Shown here piece by piece: positions 26,771-36,418 of a stretch of 40,815 nt of DNA. The notes under the pieces were generated by a model. That model did not search any database. It had not been told where the DNA came from and worked only from the letters and a program-made list of their open reading frames with translations. This DNA is from Gilliamella sp. N-G2 (lineage in GTDB: Bacteria > Pseudomonadota > Gammaproteobacteria > Enterobacterales > Orbaceae): positions 1 through 40,815 of the forward strand of contig NZ_NAST01000022.1 in assembly GCF_002142215.1 (NCBI RefSeq). Direction: 5' to 3'. The position numbers and the translations under genes were made by a program. Position 1 is the first letter of the stretch, and the number at the start of each line of letters is the position of its first letter.

Positions 26771-27694
26771 TCATCTTCTTTTATCTATATTTTTTAAAAA
26801 ATTATTGGCAAGGGGATGATGAAATCTGAATAGATTTACAATTTCATTCATCACTTTACCCATATGCGTTTTTTTCCATGCTAAGGATAATGGCGATGGT
26901 TTACGTTCATTAATAACTCGGCAAGCAATCAATTCACCCGAATCTAAATAAGATTGGCAGATTGATTTTGGCAAGAAACCTATCCCGAGTCCCCTTAAGT
27001 GGCAAGCCAACTTGGTTGAAATATTGGGAACAATAATCTCTGATTGACTCGGTAATAACCATGCCACTCGTTTATTCATATGAACAGATGTATCTTCAAC
27101 ATTAATTGCTGGGTATTTGCGTAATGTTTCATTCGATAACGCCCCCTCAATTTGAGTAATAGGATGATGTTTTGCCGCAACGAATACCCAACTAACTTCA
27201 CCAAGCGGAAGTATGTTTATCATATTATCAAGCGATTCAGTACCTGTTGCACCGATGGCTAAATGGCATTCACCATGCAATAACGAGTCCCATACCCCCA
27301 TATACACTTGTCGATTCACATTAAAGTGGGTGAAAGGGAATTTTTCTTTCAGAAAAGCCAATAAATCGGCAACAGCTTCAACATCATATAATAAATTATT
27401 GATAGTAATATTAATTTTACGTTCAACACCATCACGGATTTGTTGAAGCTCATCTGGCATAGTCGATAACCAAAGCAACCATTGGCTACACTGTTCATAA
27501 AGGTGTTGCCCAGCTAATGTAAGTGTCACGGTTCGAGTGGTTCGTTCAAAAAGTTGGGTATTGAGATCGGCTTCCAATGATTTAATGCGATAACTGATTG
27601 CTGCAGGTGTTTTGTAAAGTAGTTTTGCGGCTTTTGAAAAGCTGTTACTTTCTACTACTTTGATAAAGGTTCGCATGGTTTCTGTATCTAACAT
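26771..27694 (-). CDS. allS: LysR-type activator of allantoin genes
   Basis: 307 aa. N-terminal winged helix (LDTETMRTFIKVVESNSFSK, AISYRIKSLEADL) and LysR effector domain. The middle matches E. coli AllS almost word for word: DGVERKINITINNLLYD, QVYMGVWDSLL, GIGFLPKSICQS, PSPLSLAWKK. AllS activates the allD operon when allantoin is present. Here the gene is embedded between allH (3 nt upstream) and the aminotransferase gene, not divergent as in E. coli. A candidate binding palindrome is at 31918-31937. Confidence 0.88.
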   Translation of the reverse strand: MLDTETMRTFIKVVESNSFSKAAKLLYKTPAAISYRIKSLEADLNTQLFERTTRTVTLTLAGQHLYEQCSQWLLWLSTMPDELQQIRDGVERKINITINNLLYDVEAVADLLAFLKEKFPFTHFNVNRQVYMGVWDSLLHGECHLAIGATGTESLDNMINILPLGEVSWVFVAAKHHPITQIEGALSNETLRKYPAINVEDTSVHMNKRVAWLLPSQSEIIVPNISTKLACHLRGLGIGFLPKSICQSYLDSGELIACRVINERKPSPLSLAWKKTHMGKVMNEIVNLFRFHHPLANNFLKNIDKRR

Positions 27695-27697
27695 GAT

Positions 27698-28651
27698 TTA
27701 ATCCCTTAAAACAAAACGATCAATACCTAACCATATACCAAGTAAAAGATCTGATCCAGAGGTGTGGCCATAATTCATTAAGTTTTTTATCGATGAATGA
27801 TGATAGTTACCTTTTACAAATGAGTTAATGAATTGTAATACCAGTATCGAAAATTTGCCTTGTAATGCATAATTTAAGAAGGCAACACTAACAGTTGTAG
27901 TTAATAAATCTAATGATAACTTTGCAAAGGCTGTTTTAAATCGTTGCATTCGATCAACAAAACAAGGATCACTTGAGGTGACTGCTAAAATGCCAACAAT
28001 AATGTCATCAAAGCTTGGTGTTAAACCGGGACCTAAACCAATAAACGGCGAGATATCATCAACATTGCCATTCATTAAATTCATCATAATATTGCATAAC
28101 TGATTTAATTGCTGTGGATAATGACCATTTACATTATTGCTTAATTGGCCAAATAATCCCGTAGGATTGTGAATTTGCTTTAACTGATTAGCAACTTGCA
28201 ATTTACTAATGTTATTTAGTGAATACTTTTTTGAATTAAGTTGGCAAACATGTGTATCAAATGAAATGAAAAACGTGCCGATTTGTAAATCACCTGTCGA
28301 CAATTGATAAAGCGATATCTTATTATTATCCAATAATAGCGACATAAGGAAATCAAAATCAGACGATTTAAACACTACACCCATTGGTGATAACCCACTG
28401 TTATAGCGATGTAATGTAATTAATTGCTGATTAGCCGTGATTAAATTAATGGTATGTTGATAACAACTAAATAGCGATAATTCGCCCTCTTTTATCGGAA
28501 TATCAGCACTAATTAGTAGTGGTTTGATGATATGCGATGATTGAGCTATAAATAGACCATACTGTTGACAATAATCAATAGTATGGGTACTTAACTTAGA
28601 TCGGTTAATCGGTTTATTTAAGCATTCATCATCTGCATATATCAATTTCAT
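27698..28651 (-). CDS. allH: Oxamate carbamoyltransferase subunit AllH (DUF2877)
   Basis: 317 aa, longer than E. coli YlbF/AllH, with an extra N-terminal stretch. Signature blocks are GLGPGLTPSFDDIIVGILA and MNYGHTSGSDLLLGIWLG, as in YlbF. Together with AllF and AllG it forms the oxamic transcarbamylase, which splits oxalurate with phosphate into oxamate and carbamoyl phosphate. It starts 3 nt after the allG stop, a tight operon. Confidence 0.85.
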   Translation of the reverse strand: MKLIYADDECLNKPINRSKLSTHTIDYCQQYGLFIAQSSHIIKPLLISADIPIKEGELSLFSCYQHTINLITANQQLITLHRYNSGLSPMGVVFKSSDFDFLMSLLLDNNKISLYQLSTGDLQIGTFFISFDTHVCQLNSKKYSLNNISKLQVANQLKQIHNPTGLFGQLSNNVNGHYPQQLNQLCNIMMNLMNGNVDDISPFIGLGPGLTPSFDDIIVGILAVTSSDPCFVDRMQRFKTAFAKLSLDLLTTTVSVAFLNYALQGKFSILVLQFINSFVKGNYHHSSIKNLMNYGHTSGSDLLLGIWLGIDRFVLRD

Positions 28652-28654
28652 AAT

Positions 28655-29914
28655 CTACACTTCTAATTTTTTAGCTAATGCTTCGAGTGCTTTTTCAAAA
28701 CATGCTAATGGAGCTCTTACCGTTCCTGCACCAATTTGGCCCACACCTGCTTGTTTATGAGCTATACCAGTATTAATTAATGGTGTAATACCTGTTTCGA
28801 CCACTAAGCGAAGATCTAAACCTAAACAACAGCCTTGGAAATTCCAAGTTGGAATTTGGAATAGCATATTATGTTCTAAATAAATTTCACTCATCTCTTC
28901 CGATACTTCATAAGCAGCATCTGTGCCACCCGCACCAACAAAACGAGTTACACCTGGTGCGGCAACCATAGCGGCTCCACCAATACCAAAAGTTTCAGTA
29001 ATAGCACTATCACCAATATCTGGATTGGCGTCTTGTTGGGAATACCCAGTAAAGAAAAGACCTTGAGGGGTATTAACTGGTGCAGTAAACCACTGATCGC
29101 CAAGTCCACTGACTTTAATTCCAAACTCTTTGCCATTACGAGTCATTGCAGTAACAATGGTACCTTCTTTGATTTGCGCTGCGCTATCCATAATGGATTT
29201 ACAAAATGCCATAGCAACATTTAAAAAGAACTGATCTGTCACACTTAAAAAGCTGAAGATTTCTTCCAATTCTTCCTTACTACGGTCAAGTAAAATTAAT
29301 TTTGGAGAAAGCGTTCGTAACAATAGTGCTGAAGCAGCAATATTACGTTGGTGGAATTCATCACCCATAGTTATGGCTTGTGCCATAAGAGCCGTTAAAT
29401 CGATACCTTTATCAAATAGTTTTAATGCATCATTTAATGCTGGTCCTAATGACTCCTTCATCCAACGATGACGGTCTAAAACCTCTTGGCCATAAGCACC
29501 AAAACGCATTACTTTACCAATGCCCTCATTTAAATTGCAGTAAGCTCGATTACCATGAGTGATATTTTCTACAACAATCATTGGCATATTGGCTGAAGTT
29601 ATCCCGCCCATTGGACCAACAGCATTGACAGAGTGACACGGGATAAATTCTACTTGTCCAGATTCTAATAGATGCAAAGCTTGCTTTTCATCTTGTGCCC
29701 AACCTTCAAACAAGCATGCACCAATACAGGCTCCTTGCATTGGTCCAGTCATATCATGCCAAACAATTGGAGGACCAGCATGTAATAATTTTTTACCTTG
29801 CGCCAATGTTGGTACGGCTTCTTTAGCAGCAATAACACCTACCCAATGTGGTCTAGCCGCTTTAATTCGTTCAATAATTTTTTGGTTTGCTTCATTTATT
29901 GCGGTACTTAACAT
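28655..29914 (-). CDS. allG: Oxamate carbamoyltransferase subunit AllG (DUF1116)
   Basis: 419 aa, the same length as E. coli YlbE. Blocks seen are PHWVGVIAAKEAVPTLAQGK, WHDMTGPMQGACIGACLFEG, CHSVNAVGPMGGITSANMPM, VENITHGNRAYCNLNEGIGK and a C-terminal TGIAHKQAGVGQIGAGTVRA. The gene is intact here. It is part of the three-subunit AllFGH enzyme. It starts 11 nt after allF with AAGAGG as RBS. Confidence 0.88.
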   Translation of the reverse strand: MLSTAINEANQKIIERIKAARPHWVGVIAAKEAVPTLAQGKKLLHAGPPIVWHDMTGPMQGACIGACLFEGWAQDEKQALHLLESGQVEFIPCHSVNAVGPMGGITSANMPMIVVENITHGNRAYCNLNEGIGKVMRFGAYGQEVLDRHRWMKESLGPALNDALKLFDKGIDLTALMAQAITMGDEFHQRNIAASALLLRTLSPKLILLDRSKEELEEIFSFLSVTDQFFLNVAMAFCKSIMDSAAQIKEGTIVTAMTRNGKEFGIKVSGLGDQWFTAPVNTPQGLFFTGYSQQDANPDIGDSAITETFGIGGAAMVAAPGVTRFVGAGGTDAAYEVSEEMSEIYLEHNMLFQIPTWNFQGCCLGLDLRLVVETGITPLINTGIAHKQAGVGQIGAGTVRAPLACFEKALEALAKKLEV

Positions 29915-29925
29915 ATCAAAACCTC

Positions 29926-31593
29926 TTAATTTAATTTTTGCAAAATAGCCGCTAATCTTTTATTGCCGCCGGCTATAGGCGCCCATTGATAATGCACAAC
30001 AGGAATATTCGATGCCTGAAGATCTTCAGCAAAACTTCTTAAACCAGCATTAATAACACTAATATGACTTAATAAAGGATAAGGTTTAACTAAATTGGCA
30101 GATTTATTTGTTGTAATGAGTTTTTTAGCTAGCAAGATAGCTTCGGGTAAATTATTCATCACAACAATATTTGCTGATTTTAATGCTTCAATTTGCTTAC
30201 TACGGCACTGAGGATCTTGTTCAGAACCGGTCACAGTTGCGATAGCAATTAATGGATGGTTATCGTCACGTTTAGCGCAAGCTTTCTGATAACCAGAAAT
30301 CACTGATTCGGCAGGATCAGCATTTGCACCATAACCGATTACTAAATCAATAAGTAATACACCAACATCAGGTTTATTGCCGAGTTGAGCGATTTCATCT
30401 TCACGGATTGAAGGATCGATCATCGGATGAGGTTTACCTACTGTATAGAAATCATCACCTAAATCGATAATTTTATGTCCATTTTGTTCTAACATAACCC
30501 CTTTATCATGATGATGACTTGTTGTTAGATTCAGTTCCTCTGCCAACAGCATTGCCGCTTCTGAGGCTAAAGTTCCGCCAGTATACAATCCTGTAATAGT
30601 TTTGTTAGCTAAATTAGGTAAATTATTTGCTATTGCTTCAACTGGACTTAATAAACAGGCTAATCGAGCAGCTTCATCTAATGTTCTGGCAAAATAGATA
30701 TTATAATCTTTAGGTTTATCAATTTTAGAGCCCAAAAATAGTGCTACTACAGGTTTATCAATTAACTTCATAGCCGAAATAACTTTTTCTCTAACACTTT
30801 CCGCAGGAGGTTTCGAGATAAAGGTAATGACTTGAGTTTCGGGATCAGCCGCTAACATTTTTAAGGCGGTGAGTGCACTAATTCCTCCAACTTCTAGAGA
30901 TAAATCACGTCCTCCAAGACCAATAGCTTGGGTAATTCCCTGATTTAATAAAGCGATTTGCGAAACCACCTCTTGAATACCGGTGCCAGATGCACCGATT
31001 ACCCCAATGTTTCCTTTTGGAATAACATTGGAAAACGCCAATGGAGCACCAGCAATAAATGCAGTCCCACAATCTGGCCCCATGACAATTAAATCTTTTT
31101 CAGCTGCTTTTGTTTTTAAACGGATTTCATCTTCAATTGATACATTATCAGAAAAGATCATAACGTTTTTATTATCATCTAAAGCGCGATCGGCTAACTC
31201 AGCAGCGTATTCACCCGCTATCGAAATTAAAACCAAATTGGCATCAGATAATTTTTTGGTCGCACTGGCTAGCCGTCTGGCTTTGAGCAGCTTTGCGCCA
31301 CCTTGTTGAGCTTGAGCAATATTTTTTAAAGCATCTTCAAGTTGTTGACTGATTAACTCGACAACATCTGTAGAATCATCGTTGGTTTTAATCGCCACAC
31401 AAATATCATTTGGTGTAGCATCATTAAAATTATCACTCCAAAAACCAGTTGCGGTTAATAAAGACTTATTGGCAGGAGTACCCATCATGACAGATACTTC
31501 ATCAACCTCATCAAGATTACTGAGTTTTTTTGATATCAACATCAAACTGACGGAATCTTGAAAGCTTCCCTTTTTTATAAAAGATTGAATCAT
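29926..31593 (-). CDS. allF: Oxamate carbamoyltransferase subunit AllF (FdrA)
   Basis: 555 aa, exactly the length of E. coli FdrA. It has a succinyl-CoA ligase alpha-like fold: the N-terminal part binds nucleotide-like ligands, GVIGASGTGIQEVVSQIALL (about 198-217) is the CoA-ligase glycine loop, and MGPDCGTAFIAG precedes it. A second ligase-like module follows (GLYTGGTLASEAAMLLAEEL and VGVLLIDLVIGYGANADPAE). It is the first gene of the minus-strand all operon, divergent from allC across a 413-nt region. Confidence 0.88.
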   Translation of the reverse strand: MIQSFIKKGSFQDSVSLMLISKKLSNLDEVDEVSVMMGTPANKSLLTATGFWSDNFNDATPNDICVAIKTNDDSTDVVELISQQLEDALKNIAQAQQGGAKLLKARRLASATKKLSDANLVLISIAGEYAAELADRALDDNKNVMIFSDNVSIEDEIRLKTKAAEKDLIVMGPDCGTAFIAGAPLAFSNVIPKGNIGVIGASGTGIQEVVSQIALLNQGITQAIGLGGRDLSLEVGGISALTALKMLAADPETQVITFISKPPAESVREKVISAMKLIDKPVVALFLGSKIDKPKDYNIYFARTLDEAARLACLLSPVEAIANNLPNLANKTITGLYTGGTLASEAAMLLAEELNLTTSHHHDKGVMLEQNGHKIIDLGDDFYTVGKPHPMIDPSIREDEIAQLGNKPDVGVLLIDLVIGYGANADPAESVISGYQKACAKRDDNHPLIAIATVTGSEQDPQCRSKQIEALKSANIVVMNNLPEAILLAKKLITTNKSANLVKPYPLLSHISVINAGLRSFAEDLQASNIPVVHYQWAPIAGGNKRLAAILQKLN

Positions 31594-32006
31594 GAGAATA
31601 GGCCTCTCAAATATGATAAATGCTGTTAATTTTGAACCTCATTAAGCTCATTATAAAAATTTAACAATTAGATTGTACTTATATATTACGGAAAAAATCA
31701 GTAATAAGCAGTTTATACATCACAAAACAATTACAATAACAAAAATATAATATTATTTAAAATCAGTATTATAAAATATTGTTAAAAAATTTTTTATAAT
31801 AGTAACTAATTAATTTAATTAAATTTCACAAATATAAAAAAGCTAGTTTGATCACATTATTATTTGCTATTAATAGTATGGTAAACAAATACAAAAAAAC
31901 GTTTAAAATGCTCCTGAATATCGAAACAATACGATATGTGTAGTTAATATTAATCATGATTGATGTTAATAATGGACGGCGAGTTTTAAAAAATAGGTAA
32001 ATATTA
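31594..32006. promoter_or_regulatory. Divergent all regulatory region
   Basis: 413 nt, very AT-rich, no ORF of note. It separates the allF and allC operons and must hold both promoters. The clearest element is the interrupted palindrome ATATCG-N8-CGATAT at 31918-31937, about 70 nt before allC. This fits a LysR-type (AllS) site, but binding is not shown. I could not find an AllR-like motif by eye. Confidence 0.55.
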
Positions 32007-33233
32007 ATGAATATTTTATATGATGATGTTGCTAATGCAGTTAAATGGATATCCAGTTTTGGTGGTTTAGAACAAGGTGGCACAACACGATTACTTTATA
32101 CTACTGAGTGGCTGGCTGCCCAAAATGCGCTTAAAGAAAAACTTACGCAAATCGGCATGGATACCTATTTTGATGATGTAGGAAACTTATATGGCAGATT
32201 TGAAGGTAGCAAATATAAAGAACAGGTGATTATGTCTGGTTCCCATGTTGATACGGTCGTAAATGGCGGAAAACTTGACGGGCAATTAGGCATTATTGCT
32301 GCTATGCTTGCTATGAAATATCTAAAAGAAAACTATGGCCAACCATTACGCAGTTTAGAACTTATCTCAATGGCCGAAGAAGAAGGCAGCCGTTTTCCTT
32401 ATGTCTTTTGGGGAAGTAAAAACGTCTTTGCCATAGCGAACAATGACGATGTAGCCACAATTCGAGATAATAATGGAATCAAGTTTGTTGATGCTATGAG
32501 CTGCTGTGGTTTTAAATTTAACAGCCAAAAAGCACGAACTGATATCAAAGCCTTTTTAGAACTTCATATTGAACAAGGTGGTGTGCTTGAAAGAGAACAA
32601 AAAAGTATTGGTGTTGTTACCAGCATCGTAGGCCAACGCCGTTATAATGTTCGTCTAGTTGGTGAAGCCAATCATGCAGGTACCACACCAATGAGTTACC
32701 GTAAAGATGCTATCTATGCCTTTAGCCGAATTTGCCACGAATCTATCAATAAAGCGATCAAGATAGGCGATCCATTAGTATTAACCTTTGGTCATGTTGA
32801 TCCTAAACCCAATGTAGTTAATGTGGTGCCAGGTGAAGTGATGTTTACGATAGACTGTCGTCATACTGATCAAGCTGAACTCAAAAAATTCACTGAAGAA
32901 TTGGAAGCCGATATGCTCGGTATCGCTAAACAACTCGGTCTTGAGATCGAAATAAATCGTTGGATGGATGAAGCGCCAATCCCAATGAATGATCAATTAA
33001 TCAAAATGTTGAAAGATATCTGTCAACAAGAAAACCTTAGCTATCGTGTTATGCACAGCGGTGCTGGTCACGACTCACAGATTTTTGCACCACGAGTACC
33101 TACCGCCATGTTATTTGTTCCAAGTATCAAAGGTATAAGCCACAATCCAGCAGAAGATACTAAAACTGAAGACTTAGTCGAAGGCATAAAAGCATTAACC
33201 TATGCGCTTTACCAATTGGCTTATCAGGAATAA
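32007..33233 (+). CDS. allC: Allantoate amidohydrolase
   Basis: 408 aa (411 in E. coli). A manganese-dependent M20-fold enzyme that hydrolyses allantoate to (S)-ureidoglycine, ammonia and CO2. Metal and substrate motifs are SGSHVDTVVNGGKLDGQLG, MAEEEGSRFPYVFWGSKN, ELHIEQGGVLE, GEANHAGTTPMSYRKDA, MHSGAGHDSQIFAPRVPT and GISHNPAE. Close match to AllC and the E. coli-type WMDEAPIPMN segment separate it from general carbamoylases. It is the first gene of the plus-strand operon allC-MFS-allE-allK-allD. Confidence 0.95.
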   Translation: MNILYDDVANAVKWISSFGGLEQGGTTRLLYTTEWLAAQNALKEKLTQIGMDTYFDDVGNLYGRFEGSKYKEQVIMSGSHVDTVVNGGKLDGQLGIIAAMLAMKYLKENYGQPLRSLELISMAEEEGSRFPYVFWGSKNVFAIANNDDVATIRDNNGIKFVDAMSCCGFKFNSQKARTDIKAFLELHIEQGGVLEREQKSIGVVTSIVGQRRYNVRLVGEANHAGTTPMSYRKDAIYAFSRICHESINKAIKIGDPLVLTFGHVDPKPNVVNVVPGEVMFTIDCRHTDQAELKKFTEELEADMLGIAKQLGLEIEINRWMDEAPIPMNDQLIKMLKDICQQENLSYRVMHSGAGHDSQIFAPRVPTAMLFVPSIKGISHNPAEDTKTEDLVEGIKALTYALYQLAYQE

Positions 33234-33245
33234 TAAGGAAGTAAA

Positions 33246-34490
33246 ATGACAACAATAGAAACAAAAGGTGGCATTCAGTACTGGCATAAAATTGTTGCTT
33301 TATTATTCCTTGGTTGGTTAGTAATGTGGATATATCGCCCTGTTTTAGCTGCGCTTTTTCCGGAGATTCAACAAACTGTAGGTCCACAATCAAACACTGA
33401 ACTAGGATTAATTGCTAGTTGCTACTTTTTTTCTTATACCTTGATGCAAATTCCAGCAGGGATCTTAGTCGATAAATATGGTAAAAAAGCCGTGGTTATC
33501 CCAGGCTTTATTTTGTTCACTATTGCAGCGGTAATAATTGGTAATGCTCATTCGATGATGATGATTTATATCGGTAGCTTACTTGCTGGTTTAGGTTGTG
33601 GTTCTTATTATGGTTCTGCATGGTCACTGTCAGCAGAAAATATTCCTGCTGAACATCGTAGCTTTGCCTCGGCAATTATCAATACTGGTGCAGCATTAGG
33701 TATGGGGATTTGTTTACTATCTACCAGCTTTTTAGTTAAATCATTAGATATGCCATGGCAATATATGCTCTTCATTATTGCAGCATTAACTCTCGCTTTA
33801 ATAGCTGGATTTGCCATAATCATTAAAGAGCCATCGATTAAAACTGTTATCGCACGCAACAAACAGCAAAAACATAAAACCGTAACCGAAACGACAACAA
33901 AACAAAAACACAGCTTTTTTACAAGCCCAATGGTTGCTTGTTATATCATGTACTTTGCCACTTGTTATGGCTATTACATGGTAGTAAGTTGGTTACCCAA
34001 CTTTCTTGAAACTGAACGGGGTTTTTCCGGCGGTAGTGTTGGTTCAGCATCCTCGTTGGTTGCCTTCGCTGCTATTCCTGGTGCATTAGTTATCAGCAAA
34101 ATTTCTGATAAATTTAGATCTAAACGACTGATGTTTATTATCGTATTAGAGCTGCTTTCAGCGGTAACACTGTTAATGGCGGTCCAATCAGCTACCATCA
34201 CATTGTTGCTAATTGGCTTAGTCTTATATGGATTGTTTGGCAAATTTGTAGTTGAACCGATTTTGATTTCTCATGTTGCTGACATTGCCCCAAAAAATAG
34301 TTATGGCACCGCATTTGGTGTATTTAACTTTTTTGGTATGAGTTCATCCGTTATTGCACCACCGTTGACAGGTTTACTAGCGGATATAACCGGTACCAAA
34401 ATTACTGGTTTTTATGTTGCTATAGCAATATTAATTATTGCAACGGCGTTATTCTTTTTAATTAATTTGCGTAAACATATAACTTACTGA
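33246..34490 (+). CDS. MFS transporter of the ureide operon
   Basis: 414 aa with about 12 membrane helices, MFS motif A (GILVDKYGKKAVVIPG) between helices 2 and 3, and a basic/Gln-rich cytoplasmic loop in the middle. It lies 12 nt after allC and before allE, so an uptake role for allantoate (or allantoin) is the best guess. Enteric all clusters instead carry an NCS1-type allantoin permease, so this is a different transporter class. A glycerol-3-phosphate or sugar-phosphate-like MFS subfamily cannot be excluded. Confidence 0.82.
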   Translation: MTTIETKGGIQYWHKIVALLFLGWLVMWIYRPVLAALFPEIQQTVGPQSNTELGLIASCYFFSYTLMQIPAGILVDKYGKKAVVIPGFILFTIAAVIIGNAHSMMMIYIGSLLAGLGCGSYYGSAWSLSAENIPAEHRSFASAIINTGAALGMGICLLSTSFLVKSLDMPWQYMLFIIAALTLALIAGFAIIIKEPSIKTVIARNKQQKHKTVTETTTKQKHSFFTSPMVACYIMYFATCYGYYMVVSWLPNFLETERGFSGGSVGSASSLVAFAAIPGALVISKISDKFRSKRLMFIIVLELLSAVTLLMAVQSATITLLLIGLVLYGLFGKFVVEPILISHVADIAPKNSYGTAFGVFNFFGMSSSVIAPPLTGLLADITGTKITGFYVAIAILIIATALFFLINLRKHITY

Positions 34491-34503
34491 TTGCGCAAAA
34501 TAT

Positions 34504-34544
34504 GTCGACTATTTACCGAGCTATAGCTCGAGTAAATGGTCGAC
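34504..34544 (+). repeat. Long intercistronic hairpin before allE
   Basis: GTCGACtATTTAC pairs with GTAAATgGTCGAC, enclosing CGAGCT / AGCTCG. This gives an almost unbroken stem of about 18 bp with one bulged A and a tiny loop. There is no T tract on the plus-strand side. It could be a processing or stability element or a partial attenuator inside the operon. Confidence 0.65.
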
Positions 34545-34643
34545 CAACTAAAAATTAGTAAATCAAGTTATGCTTTTAGGTTTACGTCTGTTCTACCTAA
34601 AATCCATAGCAGACCGAACATTATATGTTCCAAGGAGATCATT

Positions 34644-35423
34644 ATGGGATATATCAATAATAATACCGGTTATCCAAAAGACCTGTTAGCATCACGCGCA
34701 GTTATCAAGCGTCAAAACTTCGCTTTAATTCCTCCAGATGGTTTGGTTAAAAATATTATTCCCGGTTTTGAAAATTGTGACATAACTATTTTAGCTACCC
34801 CTAAATTAGGCGCTTCGTTTGTTGATTATCTGGTTACCATGTATCAAGATGGTCAAAACTTACAAGGATTTGGTGATGATGGTATTGAGGTATTTGCTTA
34901 TGTGATCGAAGGTGAAGTCAAGGTTAAAGCAAGTGAACAATCATATGATCTGCATGCTGGCGGATATATCTATTGCCCTGCTGGCGTTAAGCTTTACTTA
35001 CAAAATTTGGCTTCTTCATCACGCTTATTTTTATATAAGCGTCGCTACAATCCTATTTTAGGTTACCAAACACGAGTTATTGTCAATCATGTTGAGCAAT
35101 TAGAACGTGTTAATTATGAAAATATGAATAACGTATTTATTCAAGACCTACTGCCTAAAGAGCTCGGTTTTGATATGAACTTTCACATTCTCACCTTTTT
35201 ACCTGGTGCCAGCCATGGCTATATTGAGACTCATGTACAAGAACATGGCGCCTACCTACTCAGCGGTGAAGGAATGTACCTACTTGATAATCAATGGATT
35301 CCAGTAAAAAAGGATGATTATATCTTTATGGGTGCTTATGCATTGCAAGCTTGTTATGCGGTAGGCCAACAGCCTTTGAGTTATATCTATTCCAAAGATT
35401 GTCATCGCGATATAAATATCTAA
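34644..35423 (+). CDS. allE: (S)-ureidoglycine aminohydrolase
   Basis: 259 aa from the ATG at 34644 (AAGGAG 8 nt upstream); E. coli AllE has 261. A bicupin manganese enzyme that converts (S)-ureidoglycine to (S)-ureidoglycolate and ammonia. Family blocks are DGLVKNIIPGFENCD, TPKLGASFVDYLVTM, YCPAGVKLYLQN, LPKELGFDMNFHI, GASHGYIETHVQEHGAYLLSG and YIYSKDC; the second cupin carries the metal ligands (His-Gly-Tyr-Ile-Glu, His, Gln). It is separated from the MFS gene by a hairpin. Confidence 0.95.
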   Translation: MGYINNNTGYPKDLLASRAVIKRQNFALIPPDGLVKNIIPGFENCDITILATPKLGASFVDYLVTMYQDGQNLQGFGDDGIEVFAYVIEGEVKVKASEQSYDLHAGGYIYCPAGVKLYLQNLASSSRLFLYKRRYNPILGYQTRVIVNHVEQLERVNYENMNNVFIQDLLPKELGFDMNFHILTFLPGASHGYIETHVQEHGAYLLSGEGMYLLDNQWIPVKKDDYIFMGAYALQACYAVGQQPLSYIYSKDCHRDINI

Positions 35424-35463
35424 ACAAAAAACTTTATTAGCTAAATATCTCAAAGGACACCAT

Positions 35464-36366
35464 ATGGAACTGATAGTTATTGCACTAGGTGGTAATGCAA
35501 TTTCAAAACGAAACGAATTACTTTCTATTGATAACCAATATCAAAATATCAACAGCACCACCAAATTTATAGCAAAATTAGCCAATAAATATCGACTGGT
35601 AATTGTCCATGGCAATGGCCCCCAAGTAGGACTACTTGCCTTACAAAATGCCAGTTATCCAAGCGTGCCAGCCTATCCTCTCGATGTCCTAGTTGCACAA
35701 ACCCAAGGCATGTTAGGTTATATGATACAACGCAGCTTACAACAATATGAAAATATCAACCAAGTCGCCTGCGTATTAACCCAAGTTGAGATCGACAATA
35801 ACGATCCGTCATTTAAAGATCCAACCAAATATATTGGTCCTGTGTATAAACCAGAAGAACAACAGAATCTACAAAATCAATATGGTTGGCAATTCAAGCA
35901 AGATGGTAAATATGTTCGTCGAGTTGTGGCATCGCCAAAACCGAAAAAAATAATCGAGCTTGATACTATTAAAGAATTGCTAAGCCAGAATACTATCGTT
36001 ATCTGTAACGGTGGTGGTGGTATACCTGTAATAAAAGATAATACTGGTTATAAAGGTGTTGAAGCTGTCATTGACAAAGATCATAGTGCAGCACAACTCG
36101 CTATTGAATTAAAAGCTGACCATCTAATGATATTAACCGATACAGATGCAGTGTATGAAAATTGGGGTACGCCACAACAAAAAGCTTTAGGAAAAGTCGA
36201 TACCAAACGTATACAACCAATGGCTATTGATGATGGCGCCATGGGACCAAAAATAAAATCAGTGATTGAATTTGTTGAGCAAACAGGTAACACCGCTTAT
36301 ATCGGTAACTTAACTGATATTGAATCGCTATTAGCAAAAACCAAAGGTACCATTATCAGCCAATAG
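35464..36366 (+). CDS. allK: Carbamate kinase AllK
   Basis: 300 aa amino-acid kinase fold. It transfers phosphate from carbamoyl phosphate to ADP, leaving carbamate, which breaks down to CO2 and ammonia; this is the ATP-forming step. Motifs are ALGGNAISKRNE, VIVHGNGPQVGLLALQN, VVASPKPKKI, CNGGGGIPVI, AVIDKDHSAAQLA and MILTDTDAVY. Position between allE and allD suggests the AllK (YbcF) role and not arginine-deiminase ArcC; no arcA or argF-like gene is nearby. RBS AAAGGA. Confidence 0.92.
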   Translation: MELIVIALGGNAISKRNELLSIDNQYQNINSTTKFIAKLANKYRLVIVHGNGPQVGLLALQNASYPSVPAYPLDVLVAQTQGMLGYMIQRSLQQYENINQVACVLTQVEIDNNDPSFKDPTKYIGPVYKPEEQQNLQNQYGWQFKQDGKYVRRVVASPKPKKIIELDTIKELLSQNTIVICNGGGGIPVIKDNTGYKGVEAVIDKDHSAAQLAIELKADHLMILTDTDAVYENWGTPQQKALGKVDTKRIQPMAIDDGAMGPKIKSVIEFVEQTGNTAYIGNLTDIESLLAKTKGTIISQ

Positions 36367-36418
36367 CACCTATAAAACTCAGCAGTAACGGATAGATACA
36401 TTGGACAGGAGTTTAAAT

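Noticed and set aside
30983..31309. 108-aa plus-strand ORF opposite allF
   Set aside because: Antisense shadow of a conserved gene.
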